From an uncultured Erysipelotrichaceae bacterium (GTDB lineage Bacteria > Bacillota_I > Bacilli_A > Erysipelotrichales > Erysipelotrichaceae), in assembly GCA_902784015.1 (NCBI GenBank), contig CACZTC010000147.1, positions 1-13,548 on the forward strand: DNA of 13,548 nt, written 5' to 3'. The notes beneath the pieces are model-generated. The model was not told the DNA's origin, did no database searches, and saw only the letters and a list, made by a program, of their open reading frames with translations. A program made the position numbers and the translations under genes. Positions 6,547-13,548 of the stretch are shown here, piece after piece (the stretch's first letter is position 1; each line of letters begins with the position of its first letter).

Positions 6547-6674
6547 CGTTTAAACAGTAATTTAAATGGAAGAAAAAGTAAGTCGATTAATGCTGAAAGC
6601 ATTTTATCGTTTCCTTTACTCTGCTTTTTTCTTACTTTTGCCATTTGTCTATGTTGCGCGCCTGCTTTTGCCAT
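6534..6674 (-). CDS. 46-residue basic peptide of unknown function
   Basis: A small ORF read leftward, starting at the ATG whose complement is 6672-6674. GAGGAG (complement of 6681-6686) lies 6 bases upstream, one of the best ribosome sites in the window; this is why I prefer it to a longer 60-residue reading frame. The N-terminal half, MAKAGAQHRQMAKVRKKQ, is strongly basic. The C-terminal part, LIDLLFLPFKLLFKRKKR, is hydrophobic and amphipathic with a basic end, which would suit membrane association. It has a good -10 box and a repeat array upstream. It lies on the same strand as, and 233 bases downstream of, the class A PBP gene, so readthrough from there is also possible. I do not recognise a family. 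It could be a conserved small protein; the strong ribosome site argues against chance. Confidence 0.6.
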   Translation of the reverse strand: MAKAGAQHRQMAKVRKKQSKGNDKMLSALIDLLFLPFKLLFKRKKR

Positions 6675-6696
6675 GATGATCTCCTCTTCTGGATAT

Positions 6697-6702
6697 ATTA
6701 TA
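6697..6702 (-). promoter_or_regulatory. Candidate -10 box of the 46-residue gene
   Basis: Read on the minus strand this is a perfect TATAAT, 22 bases upstream of the ATG and just upstream of the GAGGAG ribosome site. At the usual distance the -35 position (6720-6725, read as TAATAA) matches poorly. The first copy of the GGTAGTTTT repeat ends only 3 bases before this box. A weak -35 with nearby repeats would fit an activator-dependent or repressed promoter, but that is inference. Confidence 0.42.
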
Positions 6703-6705
6703 AAT

Positions 6706-6771
6706 AAAACTACCATATTTTATTAATTAAGAAAAAACTACCGTAAAAACTACCAAATATTTAAAACTATC
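6706..6771 (-). repeat. Four short direct repeats, GGTAGTTTT, upstream of the small gene
   Basis: On the plus strand AAAACTACC occurs at 6706-6714, 6734-6742 and 6746-6754, with a one-mismatch copy AAAACTATC at 6763-6771. Start-to-start distances are 28, 12 and 17 bases. Read on the minus strand they are GGTAGTTTT boxes sitting over and upstream of the -35 region of the small gene. The C/G-containing core makes this unlikely to be mere AT-bias repetition, and the placement suggests a protein-binding array. I do not recognise the box. The rest of the gap between this array and the PBP gene (6772-6907) shows no gene or clear hairpin-plus-T terminator. Confidence 0.6.
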
Positions 6772-6907
6772 AATTACTCATTAACGCTTATTAAGGTTAA
6801 ATATAAAATAGACAGTGATAAAGTAAGGTTATTTAAGAATTAGTAATGTCAGATAATATTGTATAAAGTCATAGGTTTTGTCCGATATTGATAAGGATTT
6901 CTTATAA

Positions 6908-9646
6908 TTATCCTTCTTCGCCACCTTCACCAGGATCAACAGGTATTACTGTTGGTTCTGGTGAAGGTTGTGGTTCTGGGTCAGGTGCTGGAGCAGGGGT
7001 AGATTGTGGTTTAGAATTTTCTTTTTCTTTTTTCTCTTTTTCTTTTCTTTCAGCTTCTTCTTTAGCTTTTTGTTCTTTTTGATATTTAGAATAAGAGAAA
7101 TTGCCTGCATTAGTACATCTTTTCTCACTTGTACTACTACCATTTGAGAAATAACCACAAACTCTAATAGAGCCTTCTAAATTAGCTGGCATACCTACAT
7201 AAGAAGCACTACCAGTAGAAACAGAAGTTACATAAACACCATTAGCATATATTTCTGCAATATATCTTCCTGCAGCTCCTCTTAAGAGCCAAGAATTATC
7301 AACTAAGCATACTCCGGTTGCTTTGACATTATTCTTTCCATCTACTAGAGATATATCTTTAGTTCCTCCAGAACAACCTCCTTTATTAGTTGACCAGCCA
7401 ATACGTAATTTACCATCAGTAAATCCTGCACTAATGCCATTTAATACTAAATCACCACTAGCATATTCAGCTGAAGATATTAATGGTTGATTTTGTAAGC
7501 CAGTCGCAGATACTTCAGAAGTAATAAAGGCAGATCCAGGCATCCAACTTTCAGGTTGTACATGTGGTATTGTACCTCTTACATATGTAAGAGATACAAT
7601 ATCATTAGGTTTTTGGACACCACTATTTAAAGCATCTTGGAAATATTCTTCTTGTAAATCTAAGATACGATTATGAATTCTTCCTGGTATATTTAAATAC
7701 AATTTATATTCATTAAAATATGTAGCCTTACCACTAATAGCCATATCATAGCCTAGCCATAAAGAAGTTGTAATTTGATTTGTAGATACTATCATCCATT
7801 TATCTTTCATCGCGCCTGATGGTATACCATATTGAAGACCATCATCACCCCAGTCAGAAGTTCCTGTTTTACCATAAACAGGGAAACTATGTTTTAGAAT
7901 ATGAGTGAAATTAAATGTATATGTATCGACATTAGCTCTCATTAATTGTGTTGATAAATAAGCACTACCAGAAGATAAAACTCTTACATTTTGATTCTTA
8001 GGATAATATACAGTACCATCACTTAATTCTAATCTTGTAATAGTATGAGGTTCATTATATACACCTAAATTCATAATTGCTGCATGAGCTCCTGCTATCT
8101 GTTTTGGAGTAGCTTCAAAATCATTAGCACCAATCGCAACAGATAAATGGAAATTATCTTCATCTATTGTTTGTAGACCAATGCTTTTCATATATTCAAC
8201 AACTTTAGCAGGTCCTATTTTATTAACTACATTTTGTAAAGTTAGAATAGCAGGAATATTTAAAGAATTTATATGAGCATCTCTTAATGTAATATCACCA
8301 CTATAATTTCTACTCGCATTTACTAATACTCTTCCTTCGCCAGGATAAGTTATAGGTCTATCTTCTAATATTTCATCTTGAGAATATCCTAAATATTCAA
8401 AAGCTAAAGCATAAGAGATTATAGGCTTCATACATGAACCTGGTTGCTTATATTGTTGTGTAGCTCTATTTAATAATCTAGCTCCGCCTGAATAATTTCT
8501 TCCCCCAGTCAAACCAACAATAGTACCGTCATGATTATTAACTGATACCATTGATATTTGCATTAAATCATCTGGGAAGGCAATATCACTTTTATCAGAA
8601 GATAACAATTCTAATTCTTCTTGGAATTCTGATATTAAGCCAGTATATATTTCCATACCTTTTGTAACAGGATCATAACCAGTTAAATATTGAGCTTCTT
8701 CAATAACAGCATCAATATAAGCAGGATATTTAGTACTTTCTACATTAATCGCATTTTCACCGACTAATAAATCTTCAACCTTAATAGATACTGCTAAATC
8801 ATATTCATTTTGATTTATATACCCATGTCTTAACATGAGCTTTAATACATCATTTCTTCTTTCTGTAGCATCTTCTAAATAACGATATGGATTAAATTGA
8901 TTAGGTAGATTGATAATACCTGCTAACATTGCTGATTCAGTTAGACTCAATTCATTAACATGTTTATTGTAATAATATTGAGCTGCTTTCTCAGCACCTC
9001 TAACACGTTCACCAAAATTTAATTTATTAATATATAATTCGAATATTTCTTTTTTATTTAAATATCTTTCTAATTCCATTGAAAGATAAATCTGTTGAGC
9101 TTTATATTCATATGTAGCATCATAAGAAACGCTATCATCACCAGCATCAATAGTAAAATATGTATTCTTTACTAATTGCATAGTAAAAGTTGATCCACCT
9201 TGAGTATTTCTTTTTAATAATGTTTCTATTGCAGCTTTAGAAAAACGAGGAATATCAAAACCATTATGTTCAAAATATCTAGAGTCTTCAATTGCGAGAA
9301 AGGCATCAATTAATGATTCTGGACAATCATTATATTTTAAATTATCACGATAATATGTACCAATCTCAGTTAATAATTTACCTTCAGAATCATAAATCTT
9401 ACTTGATTCTTCACTAATAAAATCACTGATGCCTAATTTAGGCTTAGTTGATAATAATTCTTTAGCATAGCCTAAAACTTTAAAGCCTAAAAAAGCATAA
9501 ACAAAAAGTAAAACAACCATTAAAAGGACTGCTAATCGACGGAAGAATAGTTTAATCTTCATATTACGTCTTTGTTTATAGCGTTTTTTAAGTATTTTTT
9601 CTTTTTCTATATCAATATTTTGATTCTCTATATTAGTATTTTTCAT
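6908..9646 (-). CDS. Class A penicillin-binding protein (bifunctional transglycosylase/transpeptidase)
   Basis: A 912-residue protein that polymerises lipid II into glycan strands and cross-links them outside the membrane. A basic cytoplasmic tail (1-37) precedes one transmembrane anchor (about 38-58). The GT51 transglycosylase domain shows EDSRYFEHNGFD (120-131, catalytic Glu120) and GGSTFTMQLVKN (150-161), where the family usually has STITQQ. The transpeptidase domain has all three motifs: SCMK (Ser404 nucleophile, Lys407), SLN (461-463) and KTGTS (593-597). A beta-type domain (about 730-850) with cysteines at 758, 780, 830 and 844 follows. A Lys/Glu-rich helix (about 856-878) and a Pro/Glu-rich acidic tail (879-912) end the protein. 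The ATG at 9646 has no good ribosome site, and the probable promoter leaves a leader of only about 10 bases. It diverges from dnaE. Family is certain; the exact paralogue name is not, so no symbol is given. Confidence 0.95.
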   Translation of the reverse strand: MKNTNIENQNIDIEKEKILKKRYKQRRNMKIKLFFRRLAVLLMVVLLFVYAFLGFKVLGYAKELLSTKPKLGISDFISEESSKIYDSEGKLLTEIGTYYRDNLKYNDCPESLIDAFLAIEDSRYFEHNGFDIPRFSKAAIETLLKRNTQGGSTFTMQLVKNTYFTIDAGDDSVSYDATYEYKAQQIYLSMELERYLNKKEIFELYINKLNFGERVRGAEKAAQYYYNKHVNELSLTESAMLAGIINLPNQFNPYRYLEDATERRNDVLKLMLRHGYINQNEYDLAVSIKVEDLLVGENAINVESTKYPAYIDAVIEEAQYLTGYDPVTKGMEIYTGLISEFQEELELLSSDKSDIAFPDDLMQISMVSVNNHDGTIVGLTGGRNYSGGARLLNRATQQYKQPGSCMKPIISYALAFEYLGYSQDEILEDRPITYPGEGRVLVNASRNYSGDITLRDAHINSLNIPAILTLQNVVNKIGPAKVVEYMKSIGLQTIDEDNFHLSVAIGANDFEATPKQIAGAHAAIMNLGVYNEPHTITRLELSDGTVYYPKNQNVRVLSSGSAYLSTQLMRANVDTYTFNFTHILKHSFPVYGKTGTSDWGDDGLQYGIPSGAMKDKWMIVSTNQITTSLWLGYDMAISGKATYFNEYKLYLNIPGRIHNRILDLQEEYFQDALNSGVQKPNDIVSLTYVRGTIPHVQPESWMPGSAFITSEVSATGLQNQPLISSAEYASGDLVLNGISAGFTDGKLRIGWSTNKGGCSGGTKDISLVDGKNNVKATGVCLVDNSWLLRGAAGRYIAEIYANGVYVTSVSTGSASYVGMPANLEGSIRVCGYFSNGSSTSEKRCTNAGNFSYSKYQKEQKAKEEAERKEKEKKEKENSKPQSTPAPAPDPEPQPSPEPTVIPVDPGEGGEEG

Positions 9647-9662
9647 ATTTTTAACAAGATAA

Positions 9663-9692
9663 ATTCTATCATAATTTAAAGTAGTTTTGTAA
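9663..9692 (-). promoter_or_regulatory. Probable promoter of the class A PBP gene
   Basis: On the minus strand TTACAA (complement of 9687-9692, 5 of 6 to TTGACA) and TAGAAT (complement of 9663-9668, 5 of 6 to TATAAT) are separated by 18 bases. Transcription would start near 9656, only about 10 bases before the ATG at 9646, consistent with the absence of a Shine-Dalgarno site. Confidence 0.45.
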
Positions 9693-9703
9693 GGATTACT
9701 AGA

Positions 9704-9717
9704 TTAAGAATTCTTAA
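9704..9717. promoter_or_regulatory. 14-bp perfect palindrome between the divergent PBP and dnaE genes
   Basis: TTAAGAATTCTTAA reads the same on both strands. It lies just upstream of the dnaE -10 boxes and covers their likely -35 hexamer, and is 12 bases beyond the PBP -35. The position would suit an operator acting on dnaE or on both genes. It could also be a chance palindrome in AT-rich DNA. No T-run follows, so it is not a terminator. Confidence 0.45.
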
Positions 9718-9731
9718 GACTATAATATAAT
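9704..9731 (+). promoter_or_regulatory. Probable dnaE promoter giving a leaderless or near-leaderless transcript
   Basis: TTAAGA (9704-9709, 4 of 6) and TATAAT (9726-9731, perfect) are 16 bases apart. An overlapping second TATAAT lies at 9721-9726. Initiation from the first pair would fall at about 9738, the A of the dnaE ATG. No Shine-Dalgarno sequence precedes the ATG, which agrees with leaderless initiation. Confidence 0.5.
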
Positions 9732-9737
9732 ATACAT

Positions 9738-12700
9738 ATGTTTTTACATTTAGTTAATCGCAGTACTTATACTATTCTAAATAGTACGATTAGAATTGAA
9801 AATTTAGTAAATTATGCTAAAAAGAATGGTCATAATGCAGTTGTTTTATGTGATCATAATGTCCTTTTTGGTATGCCAGAATTCCTTGAAATATGTAATA
9901 AAAATGATATTAAAGCGATTATTGGCTTAGAAATAGATATATTTGATGAAGATGATAGTGGTTCTTTAGCAATAATAGCTAAAGATAGTATTGGTTTATA
10001 TAATCTAATTCATTTATCTTCATATATTAATTCTTCTAATAATATAAATATTAATAATCTATATAAATATCTAGATCATTGTATTCTTATTATTTATGGA
10101 GAAGGTGGAATTATTGAATCTGATTTATTAAATAATAATAGTTATGCAATATTAAATAAATTAAATGAAATAAAAGAAAATGTAGATGATATATATGTTG
10201 CATTATCTTTTATGGAATCTAAATTATGGAAAGAGAAGAATCAATTATTAAAAGATATTTGTAAAGAAATAAATATAAAAACAGTAGCTGTAAATAAGAA
10301 TTATTATCTAAAAGAAGATGATTGGCAATATTATAAAGCTTTAAGAGGGATTAATTTAAAGAAGAATATAAATGACACTTCATTAACTTCAATTAAAGGA
10401 AGATATTTTTTAAATGAAGAAGAAATGAATAATCTTTATGAAGCAGAGGATATTAATAATACTTTAGAAATATTAAATAAATGTAATGCTAATTATGTAT
10501 TTGAAAAAGCAATTTTACCTAAACCTAAATTTGTTAAAGATAATGATTCTAAAAAATATCTTCAAAAATTATGTGAAATAGGCTTAAAGAAAAGACTTAA
10601 TAATAAAGAAGATGAGAGATATAGTAAAAGACTGGAAAAAGAATTAAATATAATTTGTGAGAAAAATTTTGAGAATTATTTTTTAATTGTTTATGACATT
10701 ATTAGACATGCTAAAAATGAATTGAATTTAAAATTAGGTCCAGGTAGAGGAAGCGCTAATGGCTCATTAGTTTCTTATTGTTTAGGAATAACAGAAATTG
10801 ATCCTATTAAATATAATATTCTTTTTGAAAGATTCTTGAATCGCGAGAGATCTTCCATGCCTGATATTGATATTGATGTCGAGAAAAGTGGTAGAGAAGC
10901 AATAATAGAATATTTAAAAGATACTTATGGCCAAGATTCAGTTATGCCTTCAATTAGTTTTGGTACTTTTAAACCACGTAGTGCTTTAATTGAAAGTGGT
11001 ATTTATCTTGGTTATGATAAAGAATTTGTAAATAAGTTAATATCACGTATTAGTAATACAGCAATAAAAGAAGATTGGGATTTAAGAACTATAGTTGATA
11101 ATATACCTGCTTTTAAAGATTTAGTTATTAATGATGATAGATATAAAAGATTATTTCAATATGCATATAATATTGAAAACTTAATTCATAATTTTATTAA
11201 ACATGTTTCGGCTGTAATTATATGTGATCGAAAGATTGAAGATATAATTCCAACTATTACAGTAGATGAAATTAAAGAAAGTCAAATCAGTGGAGATTAT
11301 TTAGAAGAATTTGGGATATTAAAAGTAGATTTATTAAGTAGTATTATGATCGAAAACATTAATAATATTGTTAAAAATATTAAAAAAGATATACCTGGAT
11401 TTAATATTGAAAATATTGATTTAGATAATGCTAATGTATATAAAATGCTAGCCAAAGGTGAGTCTTCTGGTATTTTCCAATTAGAAAGTAATATGCAAAA
11501 AGAATTATTACGTAATGTAAAACCTAATAATTTTAAAGAGCTTATTACAGTTATGGGTTTGATGCGTCCTGCTGCTAAAGATAGTATTCCTCAATATATC
11601 AATAATAAGAATAATAAAAATAATATTTCATATTTAAATGATAATTTAAAACCTATTCTTTATGACACTTATGGTGTTATGGTATTCCAAGATCAAGCAA
11701 TGTTAACTTCTGTAGTAGCTGCAAATTATACTATATATGAAGCAGATAAATTAAGAAGTGCCTTTAAGAATAAAGATGATAAATATATAAATGAATTACA
11801 TGATGAATTTGTGGAAAGATGTATAAATAATAATTATAAGAAGGAAGAGGCAGAATTATTATTTGAAAATGTTAAGAATTTCGCTGCTTATGGCTATAAT
11901 CGCTCGCATGCAGTATCTTATGCAATAGTAGCTTATCGTATTGCTTATTTAAAAGCTAATTATCCACTATATTATTATTGCGAACAATTAAATTCACATA
12001 TTGGTGATTATAAAACTACTTTTGATTTGGTATTAGAAGCAAAGATGAATAATGTCAGAATAATAATGCCAAATATAAATTATAGTGAGGATAAATATAT
12101 TATTAAGAATAATTGTTTATTAGTTCCTTTAATCGCAATAAAAGATGTCAATAAGAATTTAGCTAATATAATTATTGAAGATAGAAATAAAAATGGTACT
12201 TATCATAGCTTATTTAATTTTGTTGCAAGAATATTATTACATCAAAGATTATCTTATGAAGTTTTAGATAATATTATTGCTTCAGGAGCCTTTGATAGTT
12301 TTTCAGTTAATCGCGAGACTATGAAAGAAAGTATCAATGATGCTTTATCTTATGGTGAATTAGTACAAATTAATAAAGATGGTATTAAATCTATAAATAT
12401 AAATCTAGTAAGTGAGCCTGTATTAATTAAACAAGCTATTAATAAAAAAGAAAGAGTATTAAAAGAAAAAGAAGCTCTTGGCTTTACTATTTCCGATTTA
12501 CCAATAACAGATATTAGAAAAAAATATAATATTAATTTGCCTTTAATAAATGATATAAGAAATATATTTAACCAGAAAATCTATAGTTTTGCTTGTGTAG
12601 AAGATATATCGATCAAGAATATTAAAGGTGCTGATGTTTATAATCTAGATGTATTTGATGAATCTGGAAGAATTATTTTATCCTTATGGAAAGATAAATA

Positions 12701-12815
12701 TGATAAAGTTTCTAATGATTTGAAGATAGGAAGTTATATAAAGTTTAGTGGTACAATAAAAAGAGAAAACTTTGTTTATGGTGAAATTTTAAATATTATT
12801 AATGAAAGTGATTAA
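9738..12815 (+). CDS. dnaE: DNA polymerase III alpha subunit, DnaE type
   Basis: A 1025-residue C-family replicative polymerase, somewhat shorter than Bacillus DnaE (about 1115). The N-terminal PHP domain (about 1-230) retains the LCDH...FG block (37-45), but the HxH metal motif is lost: the start reads FLHLVNRSTY where active forms have HLHVH. The polymerase core has GPGRGSANGSLVSY (334-347), the catalytic PDIDID (375-380), HVSAVII (489-495) and the third acidic residue in KVDLL (Asp531). It also has YGVMVFQDQ (645-653) and the FAAYGYNRSHAVSYA block (715-729). A helix-hairpin-helix region (about 838-860) and an OB domain (about 950-1020) follow. There is no PolC-style internal exonuclease. 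In Firmicutes DnaE extends primers and aids lagging-strand synthesis alongside PolC; polC is not in this window. No ribosome site precedes the ATG. The gene ends 2 bases before the response regulator. Confidence 0.97.
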   Translation: MFLHLVNRSTYTILNSTIRIENLVNYAKKNGHNAVVLCDHNVLFGMPEFLEICNKNDIKAIIGLEIDIFDEDDSGSLAIIAKDSIGLYNLIHLSSYINSSNNININNLYKYLDHCILIIYGEGGIIESDLLNNNSYAILNKLNEIKENVDDIYVALSFMESKLWKEKNQLLKDICKEINIKTVAVNKNYYLKEDDWQYYKALRGINLKKNINDTSLTSIKGRYFLNEEEMNNLYEAEDINNTLEILNKCNANYVFEKAILPKPKFVKDNDSKKYLQKLCEIGLKKRLNNKEDERYSKRLEKELNIICEKNFENYFLIVYDIIRHAKNELNLKLGPGRGSANGSLVSYCLGITEIDPIKYNILFERFLNRERSSMPDIDIDVEKSGREAIIEYLKDTYGQDSVMPSISFGTFKPRSALIESGIYLGYDKEFVNKLISRISNTAIKEDWDLRTIVDNIPAFKDLVINDDRYKRLFQYAYNIENLIHNFIKHVSAVIICDRKIEDIIPTITVDEIKESQISGDYLEEFGILKVDLLSSIMIENINNIVKNIKKDIPGFNIENIDLDNANVYKMLAKGESSGIFQLESNMQKELLRNVKPNNFKELITVMGLMRPAAKDSIPQYINNKNNKNNISYLNDNLKPILYDTYGVMVFQDQAMLTSVVAANYTIYEADKLRSAFKNKDDKYINELHDEFVERCINNNYKKEEAELLFENVKNFAAYGYNRSHAVSYAIVAYRIAYLKANYPLYYYCEQLNSHIGDYKTTFDLVLEAKMNNVRIIMPNINYSEDKYIIKNNCLLVPLIAIKDVNKNLANIIIEDRNKNGTYHSLFNFVARILLHQRLSYEVLDNIIASGAFDSFSVNRETMKESINDALSYGELVQINKDGIKSININLVSEPVLIKQAINKKERVLKEKEALGFTISDLPITDIRKKYNINLPLINDIRNIFNQKIYSFACVEDISIKNIKGADVYNLDVFDESGRIILSLWKDKYDKVSNDLKIGSYIKFSGTIKRENFVYGEILNIINESD

Positions 12816-12817
12816 TT

Positions 12818-13480
12818 ATGACAAAAATATTAATAGTAGATGATGAAAAAGCAATTAGAGAAGTAGTTAAGGAATATTGCGAAATAAATAATTATGAAGC
12901 AGAAGAGGCAGAAGATGGCTTAATAGCTATTGAATTAATCAATAAAAATGTCTATGACTGCATCATTTTAGATATTATGATGCCTAATTTAGATGGTTTT
13001 TCAGCTATTAAAGTGATTAAAAAGATGTGTAATACACCCATCATTATGCTAAGTGCCCGCCAAAATGAAGAAGATAAATTATTATGCTTTGAATTAGGTG
13101 TAGATGATTATGTAGCTAAACCATTTTCACCTAAGGAATTAATGGCGCGTATTAATGTTATTCTTGAAAGAAATAAATCTAATTTTAAAGAATTATTAGT
13201 TTTTGGTGATTTAGTTATTAATTCTTTAGGAAGAACTGTAACAATCAATGATGAACCAATAACCTTAACACCTAAAGAATTTGATTTATTATTATTTTTA
13301 GCTAAACATCCTAATATTGCTTTATCAAGACAATATATTCTAGAAGAAGTCTGGAATTATGATTATTTTGGTGATGAAAGAACTGTAGATACACATATTA
13401 AAATGTTAAGACATAATTTAAAGAATTATCGTGATTGTATTGTAACAGTGAGAGGAATGGGATATAAGTTTGAAGCTTGA
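12818..13480 (+). CDS. OmpR/PhoB-family response regulator
   Basis: A 220-residue two-domain transcription regulator. The receiver domain (about 1-118) has the acidic pair Asp8-Asp9, phospho-acceptor Asp52 (in LDIMMP), Ser79 and Lys101 (in KPF). The winged-helix DNA-binding domain (about 125-218) has the typical LTPKEFDLLLFL (150-161), the recognition-helix region DERTVDTHIKMLR (186-198) and the terminal VRGMGYKFE wing (211-219). Phosphorylation by a partner kinase would promote dimerisation and promoter binding. It starts 2 bases after the dnaE stop with only a weak ribosome site, so it is probably co-transcribed with dnaE. The kinase gene begins within its last codons. Specific targets cannot be read from sequence, so no symbol is given. 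The stop is TGA. Confidence 0.94.
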   Translation: MTKILIVDDEKAIREVVKEYCEINNYEAEEAEDGLIAIELINKNVYDCIILDIMMPNLDGFSAIKVIKKMCNTPIIMLSARQNEEDKLLCFELGVDDYVAKPFSPKELMARINVILERNKSNFKELLVFGDLVINSLGRTVTINDEPITLTPKEFDLLLFLAKHPNIALSRQYILEEVWNYDYFGDERTVDTHIKMLRHNLKNYRDCIVTVRGMGYKFEA

Positions 13481-13548
13481 TAGACATGGTTTAAAATTTC
13501 GTTTCTGGCTGATATTTTTCTTATTTGCTTTAGGAATCACTGTTTTTA
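13470..13548 (+). CDS. Probable sensor histidine kinase, N-terminal fragment (runs off the window)
   Basis: An open frame of 26 codons starts at a TTG (13470-13472) and continues to the window end. It overlaps the response-regulator gene by 11 bases. The encoded start, MKLDRHGLKFRFWLIFFLFA with more hydrophobic residues after it, is a short basic cytoplasmic segment followed by a transmembrane helix, as at the beginning of many membrane-bound histidine kinases. GAGGAA near 13452-13457 is a possible ribosome site, with long spacing; GGGA near 13459 is closer. No kinase motif is visible because the rest lies outside. The identification rests on the regulator-kinase gene order and the membrane-helix start. 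Confidence 0.62.
   Translation, partial: MKLDRHGLKFRFWLIFFLFALGITVF

Noticed and set aside
6505..6726. A 73-codon plus-strand open frame with a hydrophobic, Cys-rich translation.
   Set aside because: It lies across the der terminator and antisense to the small minus-strand gene, has no ribosome site, and its start falls inside the terminator stem region. It is a shadow of the minus-strand ORF.
6451..6900. An 11-bp inverted repeat, AAATCCTTATC at 6451-6461 and its complement at 6890-6900, flanking the small gene region just after the der and PBP stops.
   Set aside because: It looked like possible ends of an inserted element, but it is short and imperfect beyond 11 bases, has no target duplication, and in this AT-rich DNA such a match within 450 bases is not surprising.
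6890..6918. A possible terminator for the PBP gene: AAGGAT/ATCCTT stem near its stop.
   Set aside because: The stem is only 6 bp with an 11-base loop and no T-run follows on the minus strand, so it does not meet the pattern of an intrinsic terminator.
6888..7158. Open frames in the Gly/Ser/Phe-rich and Lys-rich stretch opposite and out of frame with the PBP tail.
   Set aside because: They are produced by the low-complexity Lys/Glu and Pro/Glu codons of the PBP C-terminus and have no start signals.

Overview
The window is about 13.5 kb of very AT-rich, gene-dense bacterial DNA from a low-GC Firmicute. TGA is used as a stop (response-regulator gene and small minus-strand gene) and tryptophan is TGG, so the code is standard rather than the Mycoplasma code. 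A Gram-positive ComG-type pseudopilin operon, an FMN-riboswitch-controlled RibU, a class A penicillin-binding protein and a Bacillus-type DnaE point to a walled Firmicute. The extreme AT bias and short intergenic regions suggest the Erysipelotrichia/Mollicutes-related branch; that placement is inference. I see no insertion sequence, CRISPR array, tRNA, rRNA, prophage or toxin-antitoxin module. It reads as ordinary core chromosome, with some unusual residues inside core proteins.

Layout: (1) 1-1116 is the distal end of a competence pseudopilus operon, with overlapping comGD (3' end only), comGE, comGF and comGG-like genes. (2) 1117-1774 is efp with its own likely promoter and a clear intrinsic terminator; the modified-loop lysine of EF-P is replaced. 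(3) 1805-2740 is an unrecognised five-helix membrane protein. (4) 2750-3544 is an FMN riboswitch with a terminator-type expression platform followed by ribU, a riboflavin-uptake unit. (5) 3570-6546 is an operon with an extended -10 promoter: an unrecognised coiled-coil, tail-anchored protein, then cmk and der, ended by a strong hairpin and T8 tract. The first G domain of Der has a degenerate NKxD motif. (6) 6534-9646 on the minus strand holds a large class A PBP and, downstream of it, a 46-residue basic peptide gene preceded by four short direct repeats. (7) From 9704 on the plus strand come dnaE, diverging from the PBP gene across a 91-bp region with a 14-bp perfect palindrome, then an OmpR-type response regulator and the first 26 codons of its probable sensor kinase.

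Most genes serve core processes: DNA uptake, translation (EF-P, Der in ribosome assembly), nucleotide and flavin supply, peptidoglycan synthesis, replication and signalling. Tight spacing and overlaps (comG genes, coiled-coil/cmk/der, dnaE/regulator/kinase) imply co-transcription and translational coupling. I found no convincing new multi-gene system. The best leads are the non-canonical EF-P loop, the Der G4 change, the two unknown membrane-associated proteins, and the small basic gene with its repeat array.
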